Of a stretch of DNA of 64,000 nucleotides, positions 16,349 through 24,161 are shown one piece after another. Each line of letters begins with the position of its first letter. Position 1 is the stretch's first letter. The notes beneath the pieces were generated by a model. The model did no database searches and had not been told where the DNA came from. It saw only the letters and a list, made by a program, of their open reading frames with translations. Source of the stretch: Micromonospora phaseoli (GTDB lineage: Bacteria; Actinomycetota; Actinomycetes; Mycobacteriales; Micromonosporaceae); contig NZ_FNYV01000008.1 of assembly GCF_900109115.1 (NCBI RefSeq), positions 124,001-188,000 on the forward strand, given 5' to 3'. The translations under genes were made by a program, and so were the position numbers.

Positions 16349-16670
16349 TCACCTGATGGTTGTGACGTAGTGGCTCCAGGTTGCGCTGGCTTGGGTGTGC
16401 CGGCGGGTGGTAGTGGTCTGGTGGAAGCCCAGCGCGTCGGCGATGACCGGTGCGGGTGCTTGCAGCACGAGCCGGCGCAGGGTGGAGACGCGGGCCTCGA
16501 CGAGCGGGAATCCCAGCCGGGACAGCCATCGGTACAGGGTTTGGTAGGCGACGGGCTGGCCGGGCAGCCGCCCAGGGAACAGCCATCGGTCATCGCGGTG
16601 TTCGTCGACCGAAAGGTGTAGCAGTTGCGCAACCGCGGCTGGGACGGGGCTGGGTGGGGTTGCCAGTCGA
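16349..16670 (-). pseudogene. Integrase/recombinase-like C-terminal fragment
   Basis: One - strand frame reads through about 105 residues to a TGA at 16349: HLSVDEHRDDRWLFPGR, then QTLYRWLSRLGFPLVEARVS, then LQAPAPVIADALGFHQTTT and a final T-W-S-H-Y-V. This resembles the C-terminal part of site-specific recombinases found on actinomycete mobile elements. It has no start or N-terminal domain and abuts the kinase gene stop at 16676. I regard it as a truncated mobile-element relic. The exact recombinase class needs an alignment. Confidence 0.6.
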
Positions 16671-16675
16671 GTGCG

Positions 16676-17338
16676 TCATGGTCGAATGATGCGTGGTGCG
16701 TTGAGGTCCTGATTGTCGATGTGGACGTCGGCACGGTCATGCGGGGTACAGGCTTCGAAGTAGATGCGTTGCGCCTCCACGTAGCGACGGATACTCGGGT
16801 GCGCGGGATCGGGATCTGTTCCGTCGCGCATCGCCATGCGCCTCGCTGTCTCGGCAAAGGGCACGTCCAGGAACACCGACAGATCCCAGGCCGTGACCAG
16901 CTCGTCGCGTTGCAGAAAGAGGCCGTCGACGATGAGTACGGCGGCAGGCGCAGCGGTAAGCGGTTCCGGGTCGAGGGGGGCGTCGGTGGCGAGGTCGTGT
17001 GCGGCAGGCCGGTGCAGCCGTGTGCCACCCGGGCGGAAGGGTTCGAGAACATCGCTGCGGAACCTCGGATAGTTGAAGGCGTGTTGCCAATAGCCCTCCG
17101 GTGACTCCCGTCCGTACTGGTATCGGATCGCTCGCGGGTTGTGGAAGTCGTCGAGAGAGACCCGCACGACAGGGCGGCCGGACGCCTGAACTTCGGCGGC
17201 AAGCTCATTGGCGAACATCGTCTTGCCGGATGCATCCGGACCATCGACCGCCACGCGGGCACAGGCACCGTTCTGCAATGCGGGAATCAAGCCCGCAACC
17301 CGTCGGATGACATCGCGTCGCTCGACTGAGATGATCAT
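16676..17338 (-). CDS. Uridine kinase-like P-loop kinase
   Basis: The protein has 220 residues from ATG 17338; the longer frame upstream is not family-like. Walker A reads G-P-D-A-S-G-K-T, followed by V-V-R-V-S-L-D-D-F-H-N-P (substrate-binding DDF segment of the uridine/phosphoribulokinase family) and, later, V-L-I-V-D-G-L-F-L as the Walker B-like strand. An Arg-rich lid follows (ETARRMAMRD). It would phosphorylate a nucleoside or similar small molecule with ATP or GTP. Actinomycete genomes carry several such paralogues beside the true udk, so nucleoside specificity is not certain. Cytosolic. Confidence 0.85.
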   Translation of the reverse strand: MIISVERRDVIRRVAGLIPALQNGACARVAVDGPDASGKTMFANELAAEVQASGRPVVRVSLDDFHNPRAIRYQYGRESPEGYWQHAFNYPRFRSDVLEPFRPGGTRLHRPAAHDLATDAPLDPEPLTAAPAAVLIVDGLFLQRDELVTAWDLSVFLDVPFAETARRMAMRDGTDPDPAHPSIRRYVEAQRIYFEACTPHDRADVHIDNQDLNAPRIIRP

Positions 17339-17639
17339 CCGGCAAGATTCCCATGCCGACCTACCGGCCCGCATCCGCTTCTCGGCAGAAGCGGAAGCAG
17401 AGTGGCGCGTGTTGGATGGTCGCATGTTACGGAACGTCAACGTCACCTGCCGGCCTCACCGTTGGGTACCGCAGCCGTGCCATCCCGACCAGAACCGAGT
17501 CCGGAACGTAACAGCCACCCGGGCGATGCTGGCACCGTCTTTGCGGTGCCCGGGAAAGGCATCGCGGGTGGGTTGCTGCTCCGTGACGTGAGACGCCTCA
17601 ACCCCTGCAAGCTTCCTAGGACATCATCGATCGGAATCT

Positions 17640-17850
17640 GATAACTACTCCAATCAGATCGACAAGGGGCTCGCTCTCGTTCGCGGCGCTGCCGTCACCA
17701 GCGTCCGGCACTATCGAGCTCGGACCACGCCTGCCGCGGGTACCCGAACTGGCAGCCGCTCGACACCGCGGCATGACGCGCAGCCACCGGTCGAAGGTGA
17801 TCTTCGAACCCGGCGCCACCGTCACGGATGCAGTGCTGTCAACGCAGGTA
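17640..17850 (+). pseudogene. Possible IS1380-type transposase N-terminal relic
   Basis: A + strand frame reads ITTPIRSTRGS, then IELGPRLPRVPELAAARHRG, then RSKVIFEPGATVTDAV. The order (Leu-Pro-rich helix, Arg/His segment, then a V-T-D strand) recalls the N-terminus of IS1380-family transposases. There is no start and no catalytic domain. The rest of the 672-bp space between 17339 and 18010 holds nothing else that I recognise. Weak call. Confidence 0.3.
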
Positions 17851-17913
17851 GCTCTTTGCGCGCGAGCCCCCTCAGCCCGACGCGCCTCCACGACCCGACG
17901 CGGTGCACGCTCA

Positions 17914-17929
17914 TGCCGATGTGCGGATG
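17914..17929. repeat. Short dispersed repeat, copy 1
   Basis: The 16-mer TGCCGATGTGCGGATG recurs exactly at 21393-21408, both in spacers. Its reverse complement begins CATCCGCA, like the CATCTGCCGC family listed at 20248 and elsewhere. Confidence 0.55.
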
Positions 17930-18010
17930 GGGCAAGCTCAGTCCCGCCTCCGAGGTGAACCTGTTCGGGCGGCCAGGAGCCCGCGACGCAACTGAGTGTT
18001 CGGGAAGCCG

Positions 18011-18988
18011 TCACGGCGCAAACGGGTCCCAGTGGGTGGCATAGCGGAGCAGGGACAGCGCCAGGTCGGGGTGCGCGGCGGCCCATTGTGTATCGAAGAG
18101 GAACAGTTGCTCGTGGCCGAAGAAGTCGTCGATGTAGCGGGCGGCCTGGGCGAGGTGCTCATCCACCGCGACACGGGCCTCCGGTGGTGGTTCCGGCAGC
18201 TTCCATTGCAGGATCTGCTCGTAGCTGGGTGCGGTCCACTTTCCGAAAGTCGACAAGTCGTATGGCTCGAGGCAGACGTAACGGTCCAAGGCGGGGCCGA
18301 TGTTATCGTCGTCGGGTCCGACGAGTGAGCGCAGCAGGTCGGCGTCGAAGCGTTCCCGGGACACGGGATCGGTGATACCGCGTAGGTGGTCGGCAAGTCC
18401 GGGCAGGTTGACGCCGGGGAAGACGGTCGCTTCCCGCTGGTCCAGGTTCGTGCCGTTGTGGTCGGTGTGCTGCCAGGTGATGCGGACCGCGTAGACGGAA
18501 TCCGGACCGGGTCCAGGTGGGCCGACGACGCGGAGCGCCACGTCAGGGGTGAAGGTCGCGCCGCGCGCGGCGGCGCCGGAGGGCAGCGGCCACGTGTCGT
18601 TTACGAGGTACGCGAGCCGGTCGGGGTGGGCGACGATCGCCTCGTCCTCGAAAAAGAAGTAGGCCAGGTCGACCTCGTCGTCGTTGGTACGCACTCGCAG
18701 CCCCCGCTCGTCGAGGCGTATCGGGTCGTCAGACTCGACCCAGAGGTGCTCGTCCAGGAGCTCGCGCAGCTCGACGAGGGTCTGTGGACATGGCAGGCGA
18801 TGCCCCTCGATCGCCTCGAAGATCGAGTCGAAACCGTAGGCGCCGCCGCCGATCTCGGCGTCGAGAAGCGCTTGTCGGTCGTCGTGATGCCAGGCGCGCT
18901 GGAACCAGCCGAGCACCGTCATCTCGGGCACGTGGAAGACCAACTTGCTGAACGGAGAATCCACGCGCGACCGCTCCACGAAATACAC
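18011..18988 (-). CDS. Conserved hypothetical protein, 325 aa
   Basis: I do not recognise the family. The 325-residue protein is soluble, acidic and rich in aromatic residues. It has no signal peptide, no membrane segment and no obvious catalytic motif. The middle part is strand-rich (YAVRITWQHTDHNGTNLD), and the C-terminal third has helices with many Glu/Asp and Trp (PSYEQILQWKLPEPPPEARV, then YIDDFFGHEQLFLFDTQWAA). Consistent amino-acid usage along its length supports a real gene. It stands alone between the transglutaminase-like gene and a decayed region, with spacers on both sides. Confidence 0.75.
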   Translation of the reverse strand: MYFVERSRVDSPFSKLVFHVPEMTVLGWFQRAWHHDDRQALLDAEIGGGAYGFDSIFEAIEGHRLPCPQTLVELRELLDEHLWVESDDPIRLDERGLRVRTNDDEVDLAYFFFEDEAIVAHPDRLAYLVNDTWPLPSGAAARGATFTPDVALRVVGPPGPGPDSVYAVRITWQHTDHNGTNLDQREATVFPGVNLPGLADHLRGITDPVSRERFDADLLRSLVGPDDDNIGPALDRYVCLEPYDLSTFGKWTAPSYEQILQWKLPEPPPEARVAVDEHLAQAARYIDDFFGHEQLFLFDTQWAAAHPDLALSLLRYATHWDPFAP

Positions 18989-19146
18989 GTGAGGAGCTTA
19001 GGTGTGCGAGTGGAGATCGCATACGCCCTGATGTCCGCCCATCGGCGGAAACCAGGCGCGATCAGCGAACGCGACTCGGCTGACCCCAGCCATGGGGCTC
19101 AACGCCCATGAAGCCAGAATCACGCGACGGAGCCTCGGATCGAGTG

Positions 19147-19189
19147 TCCGGATCTGCCGCAGATCGGGCGTTACCGGTTGTGACAGCCC
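19147..19189. repeat. Dispersed CATCTGCCGC-type repeat (long form)
   Basis: Starts TCCGGATCTGCCGCAG and continues with CGGGCGTTACCGG then TGTGACAGCC. The copy at 36399-36440 can be aligned over about 40 bp with most positions shared, including CGGGCGT, AC and TGTGAC. Both are intergenic. Confidence 0.55.
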
Positions 19190-19267
19190 TGCGGCGGCCG
19201 CTCGACGTGCGGTCGCGCCGACGATCGGGGTCGTGGTGGCGTTTGCCAGAGGAGGCTGTCGCGGGTG

Positions 19268-20095
19268 TTACTGCAGGAGCGCGGTATGCACGGTGAGGTC
19301 CTCGGAGGCGTAGAGGTTCGTGATGGCGTCGGGATCGTCGGTGGCGCAAACTGCGGCGATCGTGTCGATGAGTTCGTCGTATTCGGGGCCGGTGTTGCCC
19401 TTGTAGGAGGCCGCCATGCGTCCCCACTCGTCCCATGGCAGCATCTCGACCTTGTTCAGCGCGGCGAGATCCCTGATTGCGTTTCCCCGGATCTCGGCCG
19501 GCCCCCAGTTCTCGGTGCCGTACACGCCGAAGGTCGCCGCATCGATGTGCCCCTGTCGGAAGGCCGCCCACGCCTCTCCGCCGGTGAGGAACTCGTCGGT
19601 GGCGAGGTCTTCGGGTTCCCTAACGAGTGAGCCGCCCAGGATTTCGGAGTCGATCCGCACCCAGCGGCCGTCTTGGCGGTACTCGGTGATCCAGTGGTCC
19701 ACGCCCCGGCCAGGGTGGAAATACGTGGCGAAGCCGCAGCGGGCTCGGGCCGCGATCCCGCGGTAGCGCAGCAAGGCACAGCTGAGCACGGCGAAGTGCC
19801 GGCACGTGCCGATCACCCGCCGGGCGGGGTCGCGAGCCACGGTCAGCGGGGCCGCGTCGAGGGTTAGCAGGGCGCCGATCAGACCGTTGACGGGACGGAG
19901 TTGGTTCTCGGCGAACCGCTCGTCGGGCAGGCTCAGACCCTTCGCGTCAGTCGGCTGGACGACGAGATCGTGAACAAGGCGGCAGATCTCCACGGCCTCG
20001 CGCGGGAGATCGGTCAGCGCGGGCTCGTGGAGCGTGTCGATCGTCGTCAGTGGACCTGCCACCGCGAAATCGATCGTCCCTGTCATGCCGGGCAT
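19268..20095 (-). CDS. Transglutaminase-like cysteine protease-fold protein
   Basis: The protein has 275 residues from the chosen ATG 20095 (20086 also possible; the upstream extension is not family-like). The catalytic triad is visible: Cys in R-V-I-G-T-C-R-H-F-A, His in G-V-D-H-W-I-T-E-Y and Asp in W-V-R-I-D-S-E-I-L. The spacing Cys-x34-His-x15-Asp is that of bacterial transglutaminase-core proteins, which act as proteases, amidases or crosslinking enzymes. It has no signal peptide, so it is cytosolic. The last 80 residues (VEMLPWDEWGRMAAS and on) form a helical tail. It is monocistronic; substrate unknown. Confidence 0.82.
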   Translation of the reverse strand: MPGMTGTIDFAVAGPLTTIDTLHEPALTDLPREAVEICRLVHDLVVQPTDAKGLSLPDERFAENQLRPVNGLIGALLTLDAAPLTVARDPARRVIGTCRHFAVLSCALLRYRGIAARARCGFATYFHPGRGVDHWITEYRQDGRWVRIDSEILGGSLVREPEDLATDEFLTGGEAWAAFRQGHIDAATFGVYGTENWGPAEIRGNAIRDLAALNKVEMLPWDEWGRMAASYKGNTGPEYDELIDTIAAVCATDDPDAITNLYASEDLTVHTALLQ

Positions 20096-20247
20096 CGTAG
20101 GCGTCGCCACCCAGATCTGCTGTCCCCTGACCACGCGACCGCCTCGCGAGCATTTGCCGGGGACTCGGCGCCATGTCTGGCAACGAGGGACCGGTTCCGT
20201 GACCATCAGAAGAGCTGTTCAGGGTTACAAGACCACCCCGCACAATA

Positions 20248-20271
20248 TCCGCATCTGCCGCAGTCCGATCG
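20248..20271. repeat. Dispersed CATCTGCCGC-type repeat
   Basis: TCCGCATCTGCCGCAGTCCG, then ATCG, in the spacer upstream of the transglutaminase-like gene. Relatives occur at 19147, 20688, 21316, 22225, 23305, 36399 and 37061. Confidence 0.55.
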
Positions 20272-20325
20272 CTGCACGGCATCAAAGCGAGGTGGCGGGT
20301 TGCCGAAGGGCCAGGCGTGCCGCGA

Positions 20326-20596
20326 TCAAGTCGCCAACAACGAGGCCCGGTTAGAGTTCACCCAGAGTGGCTGGGCATGCGGGTCACCGACCTCGACCGA
20401 GGCCAGGCAGTCCTCCCCGCCGAACACGCGTATCGCGGCCGGGCCCGAACTCGATGTCGTCGGTCGGCGGTTTGTCGTCGATCTCCGCCATCGCGAGCTC
20501 CATCCGTTCCGCGCGAATCCGCACGTCGCGTCGCTCGCGTCGTTCCGCGACCTCATCGCTCGGCTGACGCGGGCGCCGGTGCCCCTTAGCGCTCAT
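20326..20596 (-). pseudogene. Small unrecognised gene with a frameshift
   Basis: Two overlapping - strand frames join into one plausible protein of about 90 residues. The first frame gives MSAKGHRRPRQPSDEVAERR, then AERMELAMAEIDDKPPTDDI-EFG. The second continues AAIRVFGGEDCLASVEVGDP then HAQPLWVNSNRASL to a stop at 20326. The frame change falls in a C/G-rich run near 20445. Either a single-base error or a real inactivating indel would explain it. Family not recognised. Confidence 0.45.
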
Positions 20597-20687
20597 AGCG
20601 GGTAAGTGTTGCAACTCGGCGTCATGCCCTCAAGAGTGAACTGGCCAGCACGCCTCGTCCTTCGGGCACCGACTCTGGGATAGTCAG

Positions 20688-20713
20688 CCATCCGCTTCTG
20701 GCCGCCGGTCGCG
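20688..20713. repeat. Dispersed CATCTGCCGC-type repeat
   Basis: CCATCCGCTTCTGGCCGCCG then GTCGCG, in the spacer before the HAD-like gene. Closest to the copy at 23305. Confidence 0.5.
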
Positions 20714-20780
20714 TGCTGGCCACGGTTCCGGGTCGCTCGGGCCAAGAGCCTCGACCGGCAGTCGGCGGTACGGTTTGGCA

Positions 20781-21305
20781 GTGCCTGCCAGCGCTGGACG
20801 ACCATTGATCTTTGTCGACATCGACGGTGTGCTTATCCCGCTCCGCGCACGGCCCGCAGGGGCCGACGGTCGTTGGAGCGGCAGGGCCGGAGACGGCCAC
20901 GACCGCGACGGCAACCCTCTGCTGGATCGTCTCGACCCGGCCGACGGTCGCCGGCTGCTCGCCCTGCCGGGCGAGCTGGTCTGGGCCAGCACCTGGATGG
21001 CCGACGCGAACGACGTCGTGGCGCCCCGGATCGGTCTTCCCGCTCTGCCCGTGGTCGACTGGTCCGACGATGACGAGGAACCACCGCGCGGCGTGCACTG
21101 GAAGACCGCATCGGTGGCGCGGTGGGCGGCAGGACGCCCGTTTGTCTGGCTCGACGACGAGACCACCGACGCCGACCGACGATGGATCGCCGCACACCAC
21201 CCACAACCGGCCCTACTGCACCACGTCGACCCGTACCTGGGACTGACCGACATCGACCTCGCGGCAGTACGTCAATGGCTCGACCACCGACACGAAGCCG
21301 ATTGA
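20781..21305 (+). CDS. HAD-domain protein
   Basis: The protein has 174 residues from GTG 20781; TTG 20775 is an alternative. The first HAD motif is F-V-D-I-D-G-V-L, with the nucleophile and general acid Asp pair. Motif II is probably L-V-W-A-S-T-W, with the conserved Ser/Thr, and the late F-V-W-L-D-D-E matches motif IV with its acidic pair. Known relatives are stand-alone 'HAD domain' proteins of secondary metabolism or RNA-repair-like families. It would act as a small phosphatase on an unknown substrate. Cytosolic; it stands alone between two copies of the dispersed repeat. Confidence 0.8.
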   Translation: MPASAGRPLIFVDIDGVLIPLRARPAGADGRWSGRAGDGHDRDGNPLLDRLDPADGRRLLALPGELVWASTWMADANDVVAPRIGLPALPVVDWSDDDEEPPRGVHWKTASVARWAAGRPFVWLDDETTDADRRWIAAHHPQPALLHHVDPYLGLTDIDLAAVRQWLDHRHEAD

Positions 21306-21315
21306 CGGCCACACA

Positions 21316-21333
21316 CATCTGCCGCCGTCCGTG
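21316..21333. repeat. Dispersed CATCTGCCGC-type repeat
   Basis: CATCTGCCGCCGTCCGTG, 11 bp after the HAD-like stop codon. Confidence 0.5.
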
Positions 21334-21392
21334 CCCCCCCGGCCGGCGGGGAGACCTTCGCGCTCCCTGACCCGTGCAAGAGCGTCCCGAAC

Positions 21393-21408
21393 TGCCGATG
21401 TGCGGATG
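21393..21408. repeat. Short dispersed repeat, copy 2
   Basis: Exact second copy of the 16-mer at 17914-17929, in the spacer between the HAD-like and cupin genes. Confidence 0.55.
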
Positions 21409-21475
21409 TCATGGGACGGTGCTGGTCGCCGTCTTTGGGCCTGCGGATGATCGCGCAGCTGATCTAGCATATTAG

Positions 21476-21817
21476 TCAGTGAGCGGGTACCGACACACAG
21501 ACCATTGTGGTGTCCTCAATGGCCTCAACGACCCCGGGCGTTTGCTCGGGCACGTGAACAAAGTCCCCTGCGTGCACCGTTACGGCGTCGCTTCCAGCGC
21601 CCACTCGTAGAGCTCCGCAGAGCACTACCCAGATCTCCGCGTAGGAGGCCGGCAGGTCGGCCGACGCCCCGGCATAGAGGAACGACGTGTAGGCGCTCAT
21701 CGACCTGCCGGCCTCTTTACCGAGGCCGGGCGCGATGAGGATCCGGTCGCCGAAGCGGATGGCGTCGTCGCCAATCGTCGAGCTAAACCTGCGGACCTGC
21801 GGGGGCGTGACATCCAT
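21476..21817 (-). CDS. Cupin-domain protein
   Basis: The protein has 113 residues, one conserved double-stranded beta-helix barrel. The strand pairs read YAEIWVVLCGALRVGAGSDA and VTVHAGDFVHVPEQTPGVVE. The usual His-x-His metal pair of cupin motif 1 is absent (a Tyr-Ala-Glu is present instead), so a metal-dependent reaction is doubtful. GGGAGAGAGG upstream of the ATG is a good ribosome binding site. It lies 27 bp after the ABM-like gene on the same strand, so the two probably form an operon. Function unknown; ligand binding or polyketide-type tailoring are common roles in the family. Confidence 0.78.
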   Translation of the reverse strand: MDVTPPQVRRFSSTIGDDAIRFGDRILIAPGLGKEAGRSMSAYTSFLYAGASADLPASYAEIWVVLCGALRVGAGSDAVTVHAGDFVHVPEQTPGVVEAIEDTTMVCVSVPAH

Positions 21818-21844
21818 ACCGAAGCCTCTCTCCCTGCGCGGTGG

Positions 21845-22117
21845 TTAGGCGTCGAGCTCGGTCGCGGCGGAGGCGTGCACGGGCGGTGCCTGGAGCCCGA
21901 GTTCTCGTGCGATGGCCGGGATCTCCGGGTCGGCGAGGAACTTTTCGTAGTCTTTCGTGTCCCAGTCGAAGATGGACCACAACCGGTGCGCGTCGTCAGG
22001 ATCGAAATAGACCCGGGCGCCTCGGCAGCCGTGCTCCCGCCGCTTCTGCGCGCCGATGGTCTCGAAGATCTCTAGGAACCGAGCGGGGTCGGTAACCTTG
22101 GCGATGGTGACGATCAC
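21845..22117 (-). CDS. ABM-like (dimeric alpha/beta-barrel) protein
   Basis: The protein has 90 residues. The start is GTG 22117 because AGGAG lies six bases before it; the open frame further upstream has no such support. It begins I-V-T-I-A-K-V-T-D-P-A-R-F-L-E-I-F, a first strand and helix as in small ferredoxin-like dimers of the antibiotic-biosynthesis-monooxygenase group. It continues ARVYFDPDDAHRLWSIFDWD, then YEKFLADPEIPAIARELGL. Such proteins either oxidise small molecules without a cofactor or merely bind them. It is paired with the cupin gene downstream, which suggests a two-gene unit acting on one small molecule. Confidence 0.75.
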   Translation of the reverse strand: MIVTIAKVTDPARFLEIFETIGAQKRREHGCRGARVYFDPDDAHRLWSIFDWDTKDYEKFLADPEIPAIARELGLQAPPVHASAATELDA

Positions 22118-22206
22118 TTTCTGCTCCTGAGCATCTTGTATGATTTTCTGCCAGTCGATCAGGATCGTAAAACCTCGACTCTGGTTGAGGTCAACTGCTG
22201 CGTTGC

Positions 22207-22440
22207 GTGACCTCAACCCAGCCGTCCTCATCTGCCGCTCTCAGCGCACCGGCGAACGTGCAGGAGAGGGCTGTTGGGTTTCAGATCGACTTCGTTGCCC
22301 TGATCGTCGATGAGTACCGCCCTACGATCACGTTCTTCACCGACGTGCTCGCCCTCGACCTCGTCGAGGACTCGCCATCGCTGACGAGTGCTGGGCGACC
22401 CGAGCGGTGGGCGTCGTCCGGCACCAAGGGGCACTGCGGA
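22207..22440 (+). pseudogene. Truncated, frameshifted VOC protein
   Basis: Frame 1 gives F-Q-I-D-F-V-A-L-I-V-D-E-Y, then ITFFTDVLALDLVEDSPSL, then GRPERW, the N-terminal half of a glyoxalase-like VOC domain. After the Trp codon the expected strand (V-V-V-R-x-x-G) continues in another frame as V-G-V-V-R-H-Q-G-A-L, and then homology ends. The second beta-alpha-beta-beta-beta half is missing. This is a decayed gene divergent from the ABM-cupin operon. Confidence 0.65.
22225..22240. repeat. Dispersed CATCTGCCGC-type repeat
   Basis: TCCTCATCTGCCGCTC. It lies inside the first codons of the decayed VOC frame. Confidence 0.4.
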
Positions 22441-22581
22441 AGCCGACGGCTTGAGGCCCTGCGGTTGATGTGCACTGCTGTCGACGGGGGGTCGCGACCA
22501 CGGGCTGCGGACAAGGTCCGACGAGCATAAGCCGCTGACGTCGCTTTGACCGCTGCGACCTCAGGCCGGAATCCTGGCCGC

Positions 22582-23280
22582 ATGACCTCGAGAGCCTGGC
22601 TTCGTCAAGATCGCGAGCTGGTACCGGGTACCGAGATCTTCCGCAGCGAGCGCCAGTTCGCGATGGAGGCCTACTCCGCAAGCCACAGGCAGCTGCTGCT
22701 ACGCAGCAATCCGGTCGACGATGAACACGAAACGACAATCGACCTGCTGTTCAAGCCGGTGGAAGCGATCAAAATCCGGGACGGCTTCGCAGGGCTGGTC
22801 ATCAGATGCGCAACCGTTAGTGAAGCGGCCCAGATCATGACCGCGCTGCCTCGGGTCAGCCCTGACCGAGGCGACCGGGTCTTCATGCTGGAAAGCCAAG
22901 GCCGATCCGACTACGTCATCAGCATGGCTTTCGGTTGGCACGAAGGCATCCTGCCCCGCGTCCAGGGAAGCTTCTTCCATACCGCGGACGCCTACCTGCC
23001 ACGATGGCCCACGGGACCGCTGTTCGGTCTGAACGCAGGGTTCAACGCCGCGGCAGCCCAAGACCTCGTCCATGCGTTGAACTCGGACGACCATCGGCCG
23101 CTCCGCCGTGACCGATTCCGGTACGTCTTCGTCCTCATGACCGACGTGGACAGCGAAGACAGGCCGAAGATCTCGGGCGCAGGAGTGTTCCTGACCCGGG
23201 CGGACGCCGAGCAGGCCCAATCTCTGCTGGCCGCAAAGGTCGCACGCTGCTGGATCGAGACGCTCCCGGTCGCCATGTAG
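22582..23280 (+). CDS. Conserved hypothetical protein, 232 aa
   Basis: I do not recognise the family. From ATG 22582 the protein has 232 residues, mixed alpha/beta, without signal peptide or membrane segment. Segments with clear protein character include TIDLLFKPVEAIKIRDGFAG, then VFMLESQGRSDYVISM, then RYVFVLMTDVD. The F-R-Y-V-F-V-L-M strand followed by an acidic loop suggests a beta-sheet core, but no catalytic motif stands out. The codon pattern is that of a real gene along its full length. It stands alone; a dispersed repeat follows 24 bp after the stop. Confidence 0.7.
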   Translation: MTSRAWLRQDRELVPGTEIFRSERQFAMEAYSASHRQLLLRSNPVDDEHETTIDLLFKPVEAIKIRDGFAGLVIRCATVSEAAQIMTALPRVSPDRGDRVFMLESQGRSDYVISMAFGWHEGILPRVQGSFFHTADAYLPRWPTGPLFGLNAGFNAAAAQDLVHALNSDDHRPLRRDRFRYVFVLMTDVDSEDRPKISGAGVFLTRADAEQAQSLLAAKVARCWIETLPVAM

Positions 23281-23304
23281 GAAGCCGAGTCACCAAGATC
23301 TCCT

Positions 23305-23330
23305 CCCATCCGCTTCTGCCGCCGACCGCG
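23305..23330. repeat. Dispersed CATCTGCCGC-type repeat
   Basis: CCCATCCGCTTCTGCCGCCG then ACCGCG, 24 bp after a gene end. Most like the copy at 20688. Confidence 0.5.
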
Positions 23331-23589
23331 CGCTACGCACGTCACCACACCCGGGATCGAAACGGATCCCGTTCGTGCTGGCTGAAGCCGGAAATGATGG
23401 CTTCCGCCTCGTCGTCGGGATCGGACCAGCGCCGGAGTGCGTACGCGAGTCATCGGTAAGCTGCGCTCGCTGGATGTTCGGGGTGAGAGCGTGCGGAAGA
23501 TAGCCGCTATCGCGGAGCCTGGCGTGTTCGACGCATGGGGCGCCGCGCTGCTGCTCGGTGATGCCGTGGGACTCCGGGCGTATAACGTG

Positions 23590-24040
23590 GGGAACTCTGT
23601 CGAGCGGCAGTGCGGGGCGCCACGGCGTGGGGATGGCGGTTCGCGGGCCACATGCAGGCCGGCGAGCTGGTACCGGACGAGGTGCTGGCTGAGTTCGTCT
23701 CGGACACGGTTGACCCGGTCGCCGGGCTGCTGGGTGCTGTCCGGCTATCCGCGCACCGTGCGTCACGCCGATCTGCTGGCCGAGCACGGCCACGCACCGG
23801 ACACCCGTCATCCGGGTGATGCTCGACGAGGGCCGTATCGACCAGCACTGGCGGCTGGCCGCGAAACGCGAGCAGCTTCCGCAGGTTCTCGCCGAGCACC
23901 AGCTGTGCGTAGCGCCAGTGCGGCCGTCTACCATGCCTCCGACGCGTTTCACCTGCTGCAACAGTCCGCATCGATCGAGGATCTCGTTGCCGATTTGCAG
24001 GCAATCGTGTTCGGTGCTGTGGGGCGTGGCCTTCGCCAAC
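23590..24040 (+). pseudogene. Adenylate kinase-like gene, several frameshifts
   Basis: Pieces of one nucleoside-monophosphate kinase appear in order but in different + frames: V-G-N-S-V-E-R (NMP-binding start), then FAGHMQAGELVPDEVLAEFV, then SGYPRTVRHADLLAEHG (the D-G-F-P-R block, here S-G-Y-P-R), then VMLDEGRIDQ, then REQLPQVLAEH, then VYHASDAFHLLQQSASIEDL. At least three frame changes are needed. The Walker A segment is not visible upstream. The remnant fills the otherwise empty 880-bp gap after the 23280 gene and cannot make an active enzyme. Confidence 0.75.
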
Positions 24041-24161
24041 ATCCTGCGCGGCGTACGGGAGAGTAAGCCGTCAGATCCCAGCCGGTGTACTGATCTGGCG
24101 ATCCGGATTGGGTTCTCGCGGGACCTGCGGACCGGGCCCGGTTACGTTCGGGGTGGTGCGG

